DNA from: an uncultured Actinomycetes bacterium
GTDB lineage: Bacteria; Actinomycetota; Thermoleophilia; Gaiellales; F1-60-MAGs149
Length of the DNA stretch: 5,617 nucleotides
NCBI GenBank assembly: GCA_903873565.1
Contig: CAIQOY010000361.1
Span: 1 to 5,617, forward strand
Direction: 5' to 3'
Made by a program: the position numbers and the translations under genes. This document shows positions 1 to 5,617 of the stretch, piece by piece. Positions within the stretch are counted from its first letter, which is position 1. Every line of letters begins with the position of its first letter. The notes under the pieces are model-generated. The model did no database searches and was not told the DNA's origin. It saw only the letters and a list, made by a program, of their open reading frames with translations.

Positions 1-2034
1 CTCGGCGGTCGTCGCGGGCTTCGGCTTGGGCGGATCGAAGGAGACCTCGGGGGCGGTCACGCTGGAGACGATGCGGTTCGCGAACTGCGACGTGAACGTC
101 GCCCACTCGACCGGCTGGCGGGGCGCCCGGAACTCGCGCGGCGGCACGTCCGCGAGCGCCGCGTCCATGAACAGGTGCCAGATGTCGGCGGGCAGGGTCG
201 GGCCGGACACCGCGCCCACGCCCTCGACGTTGTAGAGCGGCTTCGTCTCGTCGGGGTAGCCGATCCAGACGCAGGCGGCGAGGTCCGGGGTGTAGCCGCA
301 GAACCAGGCGTCCGTGTGGTCGTCGGTGGTGCCCGTCTTGCCGGCCTGCGGCCGGCCGTCCGTGGTGCGGGCGCCCGTGCCGGTCCCCCCGTACATGTTC
401 TCGCCGAGGATGCGCGTGACCTCCGCGGCGACGCCGTCCTGGATCACGCGCACCGAGCGGTCGCGGCGGCCGACGAGCACGTTGCCGTCGGCGTCCTTGA
501 CGGCCTTGACGGCGGTCGGGGGGTTGTAGACGCCGCCGTTGGCGAGGGTGGCGTACGCCGTCGCCATCTCCAGGGGCGAGACGCCGCTGGAGCCGAGCGT
601 GATCGAGGGCACGGGCACGAGCTTCGAGTCGCGCACGCCGAGCCGCCGCGCCATGTCGGCGATGTTGTCCGGCCCGACGTCGATCGCCAGCTGCGCGTAG
701 ACCGTGTTGTCCGAGGCCAGGGTCGCGTTCTCGAGGGTCACGCCGCCGCCGTAGTCGCCGCCGGCGGTGCCGACCTGCCAGACGGGCGACTCGGGGTCCG
801 GCTGCCAGGAGAAGGGCGCCGACATGTAGCGCGTCGCGCGCGGGTCGATGCCCTGCTCGACCGCGGTGGCGAGCGTGAAGGTCTTGAAGGTCGAGCCGGG
901 CTGTCGGCGGCCCTGCGAGGCGAGGTCGAACTGGTCCTTGCGGAAGTAGCGCGTCGAGGCCATCGCCACGATCTCGCCGGTCCTGGGCCGGATCGCGACG
1001 ATCGCGGCGTCCGGATCGCCGGGCGTCTTCAGGATCGTCTTCATCGCGGACCGGGCCTGGGCCTGCAGCCGCGGGTCGAGGGTGGTCTCGATGCGGAGCC
1101 CGCCGGCGCGCACCGCCGCGTCGCCGAAGTCGGGGTCGGAGGCGAGCTCGTCGGCCACGTAGCGGACGAAGAACGACTCGCGCACCTTGCCGTAGACGCG
1201 GCCGCGCTTGAGCTTCAGCGGCGCCGCGTTGGCCTTCGCCTCCTGCGCGGCCGTGATCTCGCCGGTCTCGCGCATCGCCGCGAGCACCTGCGCGCGGCGC
1301 TCGAGAGCCGCATCGGGGTTGGCGTACGGGTCGTAGTAGGAGGGCAGCTGCGGCAGCCCGGCCAGGAGCGCCGCCTCCGGGAGCGTGAGGTCCTTCGCGG
1401 GCTTCGCGAAGTAGGTCTGGGCGGCGGCCTCCACCCCGTAGGCGTTGTTGCCGTAGAAGACGGTGTTGAGGTAGGCGGTGAGGATCTCGTCCTTCGTGAA
1501 GCGCTGCTCGAGCTGCATCGCGAGCAGCGCCTCGCGCAGCTTGCGGTCGAAGGTGCGCTCCTTCGTGATGTAGATCTGGGAGATCAGCTGCTGGGTCAGG
1601 GTCGACCCGCCCTGGACCACGCGCCCGGCGGCGATGTTGCGCAGGGCGGCGCGCACGATGCCGCGCGCGTCGACGCCCGAGTGGTCGTAGAAGCGGCGGT
1701 CCTCGATCGCCACCGTGGCCTGCTTCATCCGCGGCGCGATCGCGTCGGAGGCCACCGGCTGGCGGTTCTCCTCCGAGGCCAGCACCCCGAGGCTGGCGCC
1801 CGCGCCGTCGTAGACGCTCGAGTTGGCCCCGATCTGGCGGGCCTTGATGGCGTCGAGGGTCGGCAGGTCCCCCATGTAGCGGGCCGCCCCGAACAGGAGC
1901 AGCCCGGTGCCGAGCGCGGTCAGGAGCGCGAGCACGAGGAACGTCGTCGCGAACGCGCCGCGCCGGCCCGTGGTGCGCCGCTGGCGGCGCGAGCGGCGGC
2001 GGCGGCCGACGCCGTGTGCGACACCCTCAGGCAC
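1..2034 (-). CDS. Class A penicillin-binding protein (bifunctional peptidoglycan glycosyltransferase/transpeptidase, PBP1A-like), C-terminus cut by window edge
   Basis: The enzyme polymerises lipid II into glycan strands and cross-links the stem peptides on the outer face of the membrane. My translation of the reverse strand gives 678 codons with no stop. An Arg-rich cytoplasmic tail (residues 11-25) is followed by one membrane anchor (about 27-51). The glycosyltransferase 51 domain shows EDRRFYDHSG with catalytic Glu111, GGSTLTQQL (142-150), RKLREALLAMQLE (164-176) and KDEILTAYLNTVFYG (181-195). The penicillin-binding transpeptidase has Ser381-T-F-Lys384, the SDN triad (441-443) and KTGTT (566-570). 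All catalytic residues are present, so the gene looks functional. The visible end is a Pro/Lys-rich tail (PPKPKP) typical of actinobacterial class A PBPs, so probably little is missing. The GTG start is chosen because AGGAGG lies 5 nt upstream. An in-frame GTG six codons earlier has no such site, and an in-frame TGA lies just beyond it. The gene is divergent from the lipoprotein gene. Confidence 0.95.
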   Translation of the reverse strand, partial: MPEGVAHGVGRRRRSRRQRRTTGRRGAFATTFLVLALLTALGTGLLLFGAARYMGDLPTLDAIKARQIGANSSVYDGAGASLGVLASEENRQPVASDAIAPRMKQATVAIEDRRFYDHSGVDARGIVRAALRNIAAGRVVQGGSTLTQQLISQIYITKERTFDRKLREALLAMQLEQRFTKDEILTAYLNTVFYGNNAYGVEAAAQTYFAKPAKDLTLPEAALLAGLPQLPSYYDPYANPDAALERRAQVLAAMRETGEITAAQEAKANAAPLKLKRGRVYGKVRESFFVRYVADELASDPDFGDAAVRAGGLRIETTLDPRLQAQARSAMKTILKTPGDPDAAIVAIRPRTGEIVAMASTRYFRKDQFDLASQGRRQPGSTFKTFTLATAVEQGIDPRATRYMSAPFSWQPDPESPVWQVGTAGGDYGGGVTLENATLASDNTVYAQLAIDVGPDNIADMARRLGVRDSKLVPVPSITLGSSGVSPLEMATAYATLANGGVYNPPTAVKAVKDADGNVLVGRRDRSVRVIQDGVAAEVTRILGENMYGGTGTGARTTDGRPQAGKTGTTDDHTDAWFCGYTPDLAACVWIGYPDETKPLYNVEGVGAVSGPTLPADIWHLFMDAALADVPPREFRAPRQPVEWATFTSQFANRIVSSVTAPEVSFDPPKPKPATTAE

Positions 2035-2039
2035 GCCGT

Positions 2040-2045
2040 CCTCCT
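2040..2045 (-). promoter_or_regulatory. Ribosome binding site of the penicillin-binding protein gene
   Basis: On the minus strand this reads AGGAGG, a near-perfect Shine-Dalgarno sequence, with a 5-nt spacer (ACGGC) before the GTG at 2034. It decides the start: the in-frame upstream GTG and the out-of-frame ATG at 2065 lack comparable sites. Confidence 0.8.
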
Positions 2046-2085
2046 GCTCCACGCGCTCTGGTCATCGCTCGTTCCACGCTATCAC

Positions 2086-2091
2086 CGGGTC
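2086..2091 (-). promoter_or_regulatory. Putative -10 element of the penicillin-binding protein gene (TAGCGT, extended -10)
   Basis: The minus strand reads CCCGGTGATAGCGT, giving a TANNNT hexamer preceded by TGN, the extended -10 signature. No convincing TTGACA-like -35 is visible. A start about 7 nt downstream would give a leader of roughly 45 nt containing the AGGAGG site. This is inferred from sequence only. Confidence 0.35.
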
Positions 2092-2173
2092 TGTGGCCGG
2101 AGACGGTACCGGTGGGCGGGCTCGCTGCATGCGGGGTTTCCACGTCGACGCTCCTCACCGCCTTGGTGGTTCG

Positions 2174-2208
2174 CCGGGGCCCTCCCCGGTCCTCCCGCGG
2201 GGCCCCGG
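2174..2208. repeat. 9-bp inverted repeat in the promoter region of the lipoprotein gene
   Basis: CCGGGGCCC at 2174-2182 is repeated as its exact reverse complement GGGCCCCGG at 2200-2208, with 17 nt between them. The right arm touches the TACGAT element at 2209, so the dyad covers where a -35 region would be. It could be an operator. In DNA this rich in G and C, a 9-bp G/C dyad can also occur by chance. It is unlikely to be a terminator because both flanking genes point away from it. Confidence 0.35.
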
Positions 2209-2214
2209 TACGAT
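2209..2214 (+). promoter_or_regulatory. Putative -10 element of the lipoprotein/CPBP operon (TACGAT)
   Basis: The sequence CCCCGGTACGAT contains a good TANNNT hexamer ending 7 nt before the GTG at 2222. Transcription starting 7-8 nt downstream would begin at or next to that GTG, giving a leaderless mRNA. This agrees with the absence of a Shine-Dalgarno sequence. No clear -35 is visible. Confidence 0.45.
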
Positions 2215-2221
2215 GGGCGGC

Positions 2222-3052
2222 GTGCGCCGTCTCGGCCCAGCCGTCGTCCTCGTCGTGCTCGCCCTCGCCCTCGCCGGCTGCGGCCTCAAGGACGAGCCCA
2301 CGGGCACGGACGCCGCCTTCCCGTCCCGGGCGGTCGACGCCGCCGGCGGCGCGGTCTCGCTCGACGCGGCCCCCGACCGCGTCGTGTCGCTCGATCCGGG
2401 CGCCACGGCGGTCCTGCGCACGATCGGCCTCGGGGGCGCGCTGGTCGAGGCGACCCCCGCCGACGCCGCGGACCTGGCCGCCGACCCCGCGACCGACCTC
2501 GTGGTCGTGCCGCTCGCCCTCGGCCCCGAGGCCGCGGCCCGGATCGACGCCGCCACCGCGGCGCCGCTCTACCGCTACGGGGCCGCCCCGCTCGACACCG
2601 CCCCCACGGCGATCACCCAGCTCGGGCTCGCGGTCGGCCGGGGACCCGAGGCCGCGACGGTCGCCCGCTCCGTCGCCGACGGCCTCGCCGCGCTGGCGGA
2701 GCGCCTCGCGGGCGAGCCGCCCGTGCGCACCCTGATCGAGGGCCCCGGCGCCACCGCCTACGGGCCGGGCACGCCGATCGGCCAGGCCGTGGCGGCGGCC
2801 GGCGGCGAGAACGTCTTCGCGGAGGACGCGGTCTGGGCACCGGAGCAGGTCCCCGCCCTCGACGTGCGGGCGTGGGTCGCGGCCGACCCCGGCGGCTCGG
2901 GCTACGCGGCGCTCCAGGGCATCGCCGAGCTCGCCGCGGTGCCCGCGATCCGCGACGGACGGGTCACCGAGGTCCCGCGCGACGGCTACCCCGTCGACGG
3001 CGCGCTGCCCCGCGCGCTCTCGGACCTCGCCGACCGGCTGCGGGCGCCGTGA
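2222..3052 (+). CDS. Lipoprotein with class III periplasmic-binding-protein fold (BtuF/FepB-like substrate-binding protein)
   Basis: The predicted product is 276 residues. It begins with a lipoprotein signal peptide: VRR, a hydrophobic stretch at 4-18, then lipobox L-A-G-Cys20, so it should be anchored on the outer face of the membrane. The body resembles PF01497 binding proteins for cobalamin, haem or ferric siderophores. RVVSLDPGATAVLRTIGLG (53-71) matches the family's first strand and helix. A central AITQLGLAVGR helix, GPGTPIGQAVAAAGGENVF and the late AVPAIRDGRVTEVP block follow in family order. The ligand cannot be told from sequence. No permease or ATPase gene lies next to it; instead its stop overlaps the CPBP protease start. 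The GTG start is preferred over the in-frame ATG at 2213 because that ATG lies inside the probable -10 hexamer. Neither start has a Shine-Dalgarno site. The lipoprotein assignment is firm and the binding-fold assignment is good. Confidence 0.85.
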   Translation: MRRLGPAVVLVVLALALAGCGLKDEPTGTDAAFPSRAVDAAGGAVSLDAAPDRVVSLDPGATAVLRTIGLGGALVEATPADAADLAADPATDLVVVPLALGPEAAARIDAATAAPLYRYGAAPLDTAPTAITQLGLAVGRGPEAATVARSVADGLAALAERLAGEPPVRTLIEGPGATAYGPGTPIGQAVAAAGGENVFAEDAVWAPEQVPALDVRAWVAADPGGSGYAALQGIAELAAVPAIRDGRVTEVPRDGYPVDGALPRALSDLADRLRAP

Positions 3053-3744
3053 GCGCGCCCCGCACGCCGCCCGCGGGGCTGCTCCTGTGGCTGCTCGTCG
3101 CGCTGCCGATCGTCATGCAGCTCGCGATCACGACGCTCGGCATCGCCGTGGTCGGGTCGCTCGTGGAGCTGCCGGAGCGGATGGCCTTCTACAGCCTGCC
3201 CCAGGCGGCCGTGGTGCTCGGCGCCTACGTCGTGTTCGGGGCGGCCACGCTCCTCGTCGCGCGGCGCATCGGCCCCGTCCGGGAGGTGCTCGCGCTGCGG
3301 CGCACGCCGCTCCTCCCCGGGATCGGCCTCGCCGCGCTCGGCCTCGTCGCGGGGCTCGCGATCGCCGCCCTGCTCGAGCCGATCTTCCACGGCGCCGAGT
3401 CCCAGAACCTCGACCCCGGGCCCTTCCCCGGCACGGCGGCGGCGGCCGTCGCCGCCGCCTGCAGTGCGCTCAGCGTCGTGATCGGGGCCTCCGTCACCGA
3501 GGAGCTCTACTTCCGGGGGCTGCTGTACGAACGCCTCGACCTGCGCTTCGCCCGCGCCGCGGCCGTGATCGGCTCCGCCGGCGCCTTCGGCCTGGCGCAC
3601 TTCCAGCCCGACGCCTTCCCCACCCTGTTCGCCCTCGGGCTGATCCTCGGGCTGCTCCGGATGCGCACCGCCTCGATCTGGCCCTCGGTGGGGCTGCACG
3701 CCGCCAACAACGGCCTCGCGTTCGCCTACCTGCTGGCCTCCTAG
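3049..3744 (+). CDS. CPBP family intramembrane glutamic endopeptidase (Abi/Rce1-like)
   Basis: This is a 231-residue, multi-spanning membrane protein. Hydrophobic segments lie near 10-36, 50-71, 88-109, 129-149, 171-184 and 190-203, with a further one at the end. All three CPBP (PF02517) motifs are present: EExxxR as Glu151-Glu152-LYF-Arg156, FxxxH as Phe180 to His184, and HxxxN as His217 to Asn221. In the family these residues form the glutamate-based active site inside the membrane. Members cleave CAAX-type or other membrane substrates, and bacterial roles include bacteriocin immunity and protein processing. The substrate here is unknown. The GTG start overlaps the lipoprotein stop (GTGA at 3049-3052), which implies one mRNA and coupled translation. 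No separate Shine-Dalgarno sequence is visible. The overlap supports this start over the in-frame ATG at 3115, which would cut into the first membrane segment. Confidence 0.92.
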   Translation: MSAPRTPPAGLLLWLLVALPIVMQLAITTLGIAVVGSLVELPERMAFYSLPQAAVVLGAYVVFGAATLLVARRIGPVREVLALRRTPLLPGIGLAALGLVAGLAIAALLEPIFHGAESQNLDPGPFPGTAAAAVAAACSALSVVIGASVTEELYFRGLLYERLDLRFARAAAVIGSAGAFGLAHFQPDAFPTLFALGLILGLLRMRTASIWPSVGLHAANNGLAFAYLLAS

Positions 3745-3759
3745 CCCCCCGTCCTCCGG

Positions 3760-3765
3760 TATGGT
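3760..3765 (+). promoter_or_regulatory. Putative -10 element of the chorismate mutase gene (TATGGT)
   Basis: CTCCGGTATGGT sits in the 49-nt gap after the CPBP gene. A start about 7-8 nt downstream (near 3773) would leave a leader of about 20 nt that still includes the GGAGGG ribosome site. No -35 is recognisable. Without this promoter the gene could instead be read through from the upstream operon, since I see no terminator hairpin in the gap. Confidence 0.35.
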
Positions 3766-3780
3766 CCGCGCGTCCAGCCC

Positions 3781-3786
3781 GGAGGG
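3781..3786 (+). promoter_or_regulatory. Ribosome binding site of the chorismate mutase gene
   Basis: GGAGGG lies 7 nt before the GTG at 3794. It selects that GTG over the in-frame ATG at 3761, which lies inside the putative -10 element and would add 11 residues with no family similarity. Confidence 0.75.
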
Positions 3787-3793
3787 AAGCCGC

Positions 3794-4084
3794 GTGTCCG
3801 ACCAGTCCAGCGACCCGATCGTCGAGCAGTTCCGCAACCAGATCACGGATACGGACCTCGCGATCCTCGAGGCGCTCAACAAGCGCATCACGACGGTGCG
3901 CAAGCTGCACGACTACAAGGCCGAGCAGGGCTACGACGCGGTCGACCCGGCGCGCGAGGACTGGCTCACCCAGTACCTCCAGCGCTGCAACAAGGGCCCG
4001 CTGTCGAACGACGAGGTCGCCGTCCTCTGGCGCTCGATCATCGACGCCACGCTGCGCGAGGTCGCGCGGCTGCGCGGCGCCTGA
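3794..4084 (+). CDS. Chorismate mutase, AroQ type (monofunctional)
   Basis: The enzyme converts chorismate to prephenate, the first step towards phenylalanine and tyrosine, in the cytoplasm. The 96-residue all-helical product matches the usual size of a single AroQ domain. Aligned to the E. coli chorismate mutase domain, the active-site residues keep exact spacing: Arg14, Arg31, Lys42, Asp51, Arg54 and Glu55 correspond to Arg11, Arg28, Lys39, Asp48, Arg51 and Glu52. The NKGPLS turn (66-71) before the last helix is also typical. The oddity is in that helix, IIDATLREV: the position of the family's active-site Gln88 falls on Val90, with Glu89 beside it. The enzyme may still be active, or the helix may be shifted. 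No other shikimate-pathway gene is in the window. The start is set by GGAGGG 7 nt upstream of the GTG. Its stop directly abuts that of the convergent DUF151 gene. Confidence 0.88.
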   Translation: MSDQSSDPIVEQFRNQITDTDLAILEALNKRITTVRKLHDYKAEQGYDAVDPAREDWLTQYLQRCNKGPLSNDEVAVLWRSIIDATLREVARLRGA

Positions 4085-4588
4085 TCAGCCGTCCTCGCCG
4101 AACTCCTCCGGGCGCACCTCGTCCAGGAACTGCTTGAAGTCCTCGACGAGCTGCTCGGGGTCGGACTGCGCCGCCTCCGCCTCCTCGTCCTCCATCTGGA
4201 TCGCGCTCTCGGCGATCACCTCGTCGGCCGCGTAGATCGGGGCCTTCGAGCGCAGGGCCAGGGCGATCGCGTCCGACGGCCGGGCGTCGAGCTCGACCTC
4301 CTCGTTGCCCCTCCGCAGGACGACGCGGGCGAAGAAGGTGCTGTCGCGCATCTCGACGACGCTGATCCGCACCACCGACGCGTCGAGCTCGCCGAGCGCG
4401 GTCGAGAAGAGGTCGTGGGTCATCGGCCGGGGCGTCTCCGTGTCCTGCAGCTTGGCGAGGATCGCGGCGGCCTCCGGATGGCCGATCCAGATCGGCAGGA
4501 AGCGGTTGCCCATCGCGGTCTTGAGCAGCACGATCGGCTGCTTGCCGACCATGTCGAACGACACGCCGTAGACGACCATCTCCTGCAT
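4085..4588 (-). CDS. Bifunctional nuclease family protein (DUF151/BFN domain)
   Basis: The product has 167 residues. The DUF151 (PF02577) domain covers about residues 1-130, with the family hallmarks MQEMVVYGVSFD, KQPIVLLKTAMGNRFLPIWIG (16-36), an EAAAILAKLQ helix (39-48), PRPMTHDL (53-60) and RPSDAIALALR (103-113). Plant members of this family have reported DNase and RNase activity. The biochemical role of bacterial members is poorly defined, so function here is by family only. The C-terminal 35 residues are strongly acidic (15 Asp/Glu) and end in FKQFLDEVRPEEF, a tail I recall from actinobacterial homologues. The ATG at 4588 is preferred because it keeps the full first strand. A second in-frame ATG at 4579 has AGGAG directly against it, too close to act as a ribosome site. 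There is no Shine-Dalgarno before 4588, but a TAGACT element 7 nt upstream suggests a leaderless mRNA. Confidence 0.93.
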   Translation of the reverse strand: MQEMVVYGVSFDMVGKQPIVLLKTAMGNRFLPIWIGHPEAAAILAKLQDTETPRPMTHDLFSTALGELDASVVRISVVEMRDSTFFARVVLRRGNEEVELDARPSDAIALALRSKAPIYAADEVIAESAIQMEDEEAEAAQSDPEQLVEDFKQFLDEVRPEEFGEDG

Positions 4589-4595
4589 GGGCCTG

Positions 4596-4601
4596 AGTCT
4601 A
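4596..4601 (-). promoter_or_regulatory. Putative -10 element of the DUF151 gene (TAGACT)
   Basis: The minus strand reads GCCGGTAGACTCAGGCCCATG. The TANNNT hexamer ends exactly 7 nt before the ATG at 4588, so transcription would begin at or within a base or two of the start codon. This fits the missing Shine-Dalgarno sequence. It suggests the gene has its own promoter within the 54-nt gap after the ketoacyl synthase gene. No -35 is recognisable. Confidence 0.45.
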
Positions 4602-4642
4602 CCGGCGCTCGCGCCGCCGCCCGGCGCGGAGACGGCGAATCG

Positions 4643-5617
4643 TCAGGTCCGCCGCAGCGCGATGACGGCGTTCTGCCCGCCGAACCCGAACGCGTCGACC
4701 ATCACCCCGGGCTGCTCGAGCGGCGCCGGCGCCCCGCGCACGAGGTCGATGGCGCAGGCGGGGTCGGGGTTGTCGAGGTTCATCACCGGCGGCACCTCAC
4801 CGCGGTCGGCGACGAGCGCGCCGATCGCCACGGAGAAGGCGCCGGCCGCGCCGAGGCCGTGCCCGAGGACGGCCTTCGGGGCCGTCACCTTCGGGGTGCG
4901 TCCATCGGCGCCCAGGACGCGCGCCACCGCGGCGGCCTCGCTGGCGTCGTTGAGCGCGGTGCCCGTGCCGTGGGCGATCACGGCGCCGATCTCGGCCGCC
5001 GTCATCCCTGAGCGCTCGAGCGCGCCGCGCAGGGCCAGCTCGGCGCCGGCCCCGTCGGGGTCGGGCGCGGTCACGTGGTAGGCGTCGCAGGTCACGGCCA
5101 CCGCGGCGATCTCCGCGTAGACGTGCGCGCCCCGCGCCTGCGCGGCGTCGAGGGGCTCGAGCACGAGCATCGCCGCACCCTCGGCGGGGATGAAGCCCGT
5201 GCGGTCGCGGTCAAACGGCCGGGACAGCGTGCTGGGCTCGCCCTCGGCCGTCGAGAGCGCGCCCGCGTTGGCGAGGCTCGACATCAGGTACGGCGTCAGC
5301 GCCGCGTCGGAGGCCCCGGCCAGCATCAGGTCGACGTCGCCGCGCTGCAGCGTGTGGAAGCCCTCCGCGACGGCGATGGTGCCGGCCGCGCAGGCCCCCA
5401 CCCCCGCCGTGACCGGGCCCGTCACGCCGTACTTGATGGCGGCGTTGGCGGCGGCCATGTTGCCGGAGACGAGCGGCACGTAGAGGGGTCCCATCCGCCC
5501 CGGGTCGCCCTGGCGGCGGAGCACCTCCTCGTCGCCCTCCGGGATCCCGCCGGCGCCGGTGTGGATGGTGATCGCGGTGCGCGGGCCGGCCACGTCGGCG
5601 AGTCCGGCGTCGGCGAC
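4643..5617 (-). CDS. fabF: Beta-ketoacyl-ACP synthase II-like condensing enzyme (FabF family), N-terminus cut by window edge
   Basis: The enzyme extends acyl chains by decarboxylative condensation of an acyl group with malonyl-ACP. The visible part is 324 residues, up to a TGA stop. It is open at the right edge with no start in the window. The catalytic set is complete: nucleophile Cys76 in GACAAG, His216 in HGTGT, Lys248, and His253 in LGHGLGAAGA (numbered from the window edge). Their spacings (140, 32 and 5) equal those of E. coli FabF Cys163, His303, Lys335 and His340, so about 87 N-terminal residues should lie outside. PFDRDRTGF and the C-terminal FGFGGQNA loop are also typical; FabF usually has Thr where Gln stands here. 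It could be housekeeping FabF or a secondary-metabolism ketosynthase; the upstream genes that would tell are not visible. The DUF151 gene follows 54 nt downstream on the same strand. Confidence 0.92.
   Translation of the reverse strand, partial: VADAGLADVAGPRTAITIHTGAGGIPEGDEEVLRRQGDPGRMGPLYVPLVSGNMAAANAAIKYGVTGPVTAGVGACAAGTIAVAEGFHTLQRGDVDLMLAGASDAALTPYLMSSLANAGALSTAEGEPSTLSRPFDRDRTGFIPAEGAAMLVLEPLDAAQARGAHVYAEIAAVAVTCDAYHVTAPDPDGAGAELALRGALERSGMTAAEIGAVIAHGTGTALNDASEAAAVARVLGADGRTPKVTAPKAVLGHGLGAAGAFSVAIGALVADRGEVPPVMNLDNPDPACAIDLVRGAPAPLEQPGVMVDAFGFGGQNAVIALRRT

Noticed and set aside
2155..2556. A minus-strand open frame of 133 codons opposite the lipoprotein gene
   Set aside because: It has Ala/Ser/Arg/Thr-rich shadow composition, no motif and no ribosome site, and it lies opposite a well-supported lipoprotein.
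175..3048. A plus-strand open frame that runs without a stop for almost 2.9 kb and continues into the CPBP gene
   Set aside because: Positions 175-2034 are the antisense shadow of the PBP gene, and 2222-3052 is an alternative frame of the lipoprotein gene. Its Arg/Gly/Ala/His-rich translation has no domain-like motifs. In such GC-rich DNA stops are rare in the antisense and alternative frames. Only 3049-3744 of this frame is a real gene.
3430..3465. GCGGCGGCGGCC-type simple repeat in the CPBP gene
   Set aside because: It encodes an alanine-rich stretch at the start of a membrane segment, which is ordinary for GC-rich membrane proteins.
3049..3744. CPBP protein as part of a phage-defence (abortive infection) or bacteriocin-immunity system
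   Set aside because: The family was once named Abi, but nothing else here suggests defence: there is no toxin, nuclease effector, bacteriocin gene or mobile element nearby.
3745..3793. Possible terminator between the CPBP and chorismate mutase genes
   Set aside because: The gap contains a run of C residues but no stem-loop or T-tract.
2986..3903. A minus-strand open frame of about 305 codons opposite the CPBP and chorismate mutase genes
   Set aside because: Its translation is low-complexity and rich in Glu, Gly, Arg and Asp, with no recognisable domain. The opposite strand has two genes with intact catalytic motifs.
4415..5081. Plus-strand open frames opposite the DUF151 and ketoacyl synthase genes
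   Set aside because: They are antisense shadows. The minus-strand genes keep complete family motifs across the whole region.

Overview
This 5.6-kb window is very GC-rich. It has strongly G/C-ending codons, GTG starts at several genes and A+T-containing TANNNT promoter elements standing out from the background. That points to a high-GC Gram-positive, most likely an actinomycetote. The class cannot be fixed from the sequence, although a Thermoleophilia-type lineage would fit. All genes share the same base composition. No insertion sequence, integrase, CRISPR array, tRNA or rRNA is visible, and the window reads as ordinary chromosome.

Layout from left to right. (1) Positions 1-2034, minus strand: a class A penicillin-binding protein (glycosyltransferase 51 plus transpeptidase) whose C-terminus runs off the left edge. 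(2) Positions 2035-2221: a divergent intergenic region with promoter candidates for both flanking genes and a 9-bp inverted repeat. (3) Positions 2222-3052, plus: a lipoprotein with a class III (BtuF/FepB-like) substrate-binding fold, coupled by a GTGA overlap to (4) 3049-3744, plus: a CPBP (Abi/Rce1-like) intramembrane glutamic protease. (5) Positions 3794-4084, plus: a small AroQ-type chorismate mutase. (6) Positions 4085-4588, minus: a DUF151 bifunctional nuclease-family protein whose stop codon directly abuts the chorismate mutase stop. (7) Positions 4643-5617, minus: a FabF-like beta-ketoacyl-ACP synthase whose N-terminus runs off the right edge.

The genes do not form one obvious pathway. 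Cell-wall polymerisation, a solitary binding lipoprotein with a membrane protease, aromatic amino acid synthesis, a nuclease-family protein and fatty-acid or polyketide elongation sit side by side. The most notable observations are four things. A recurrent CCGG-TANNNT promoter-like element lies at four of the gene starts, and two cases have identical spacing that implies leaderless mRNAs. The binding lipoprotein lacks a transporter but is translationally linked to a protease. The chorismate mutase keeps every charged catalytic residue but appears to have Val where the family usually has Gln (or Glu). Two convergent genes have zero bases between their stop codons. I found no convincing evidence of a wholly new system here.
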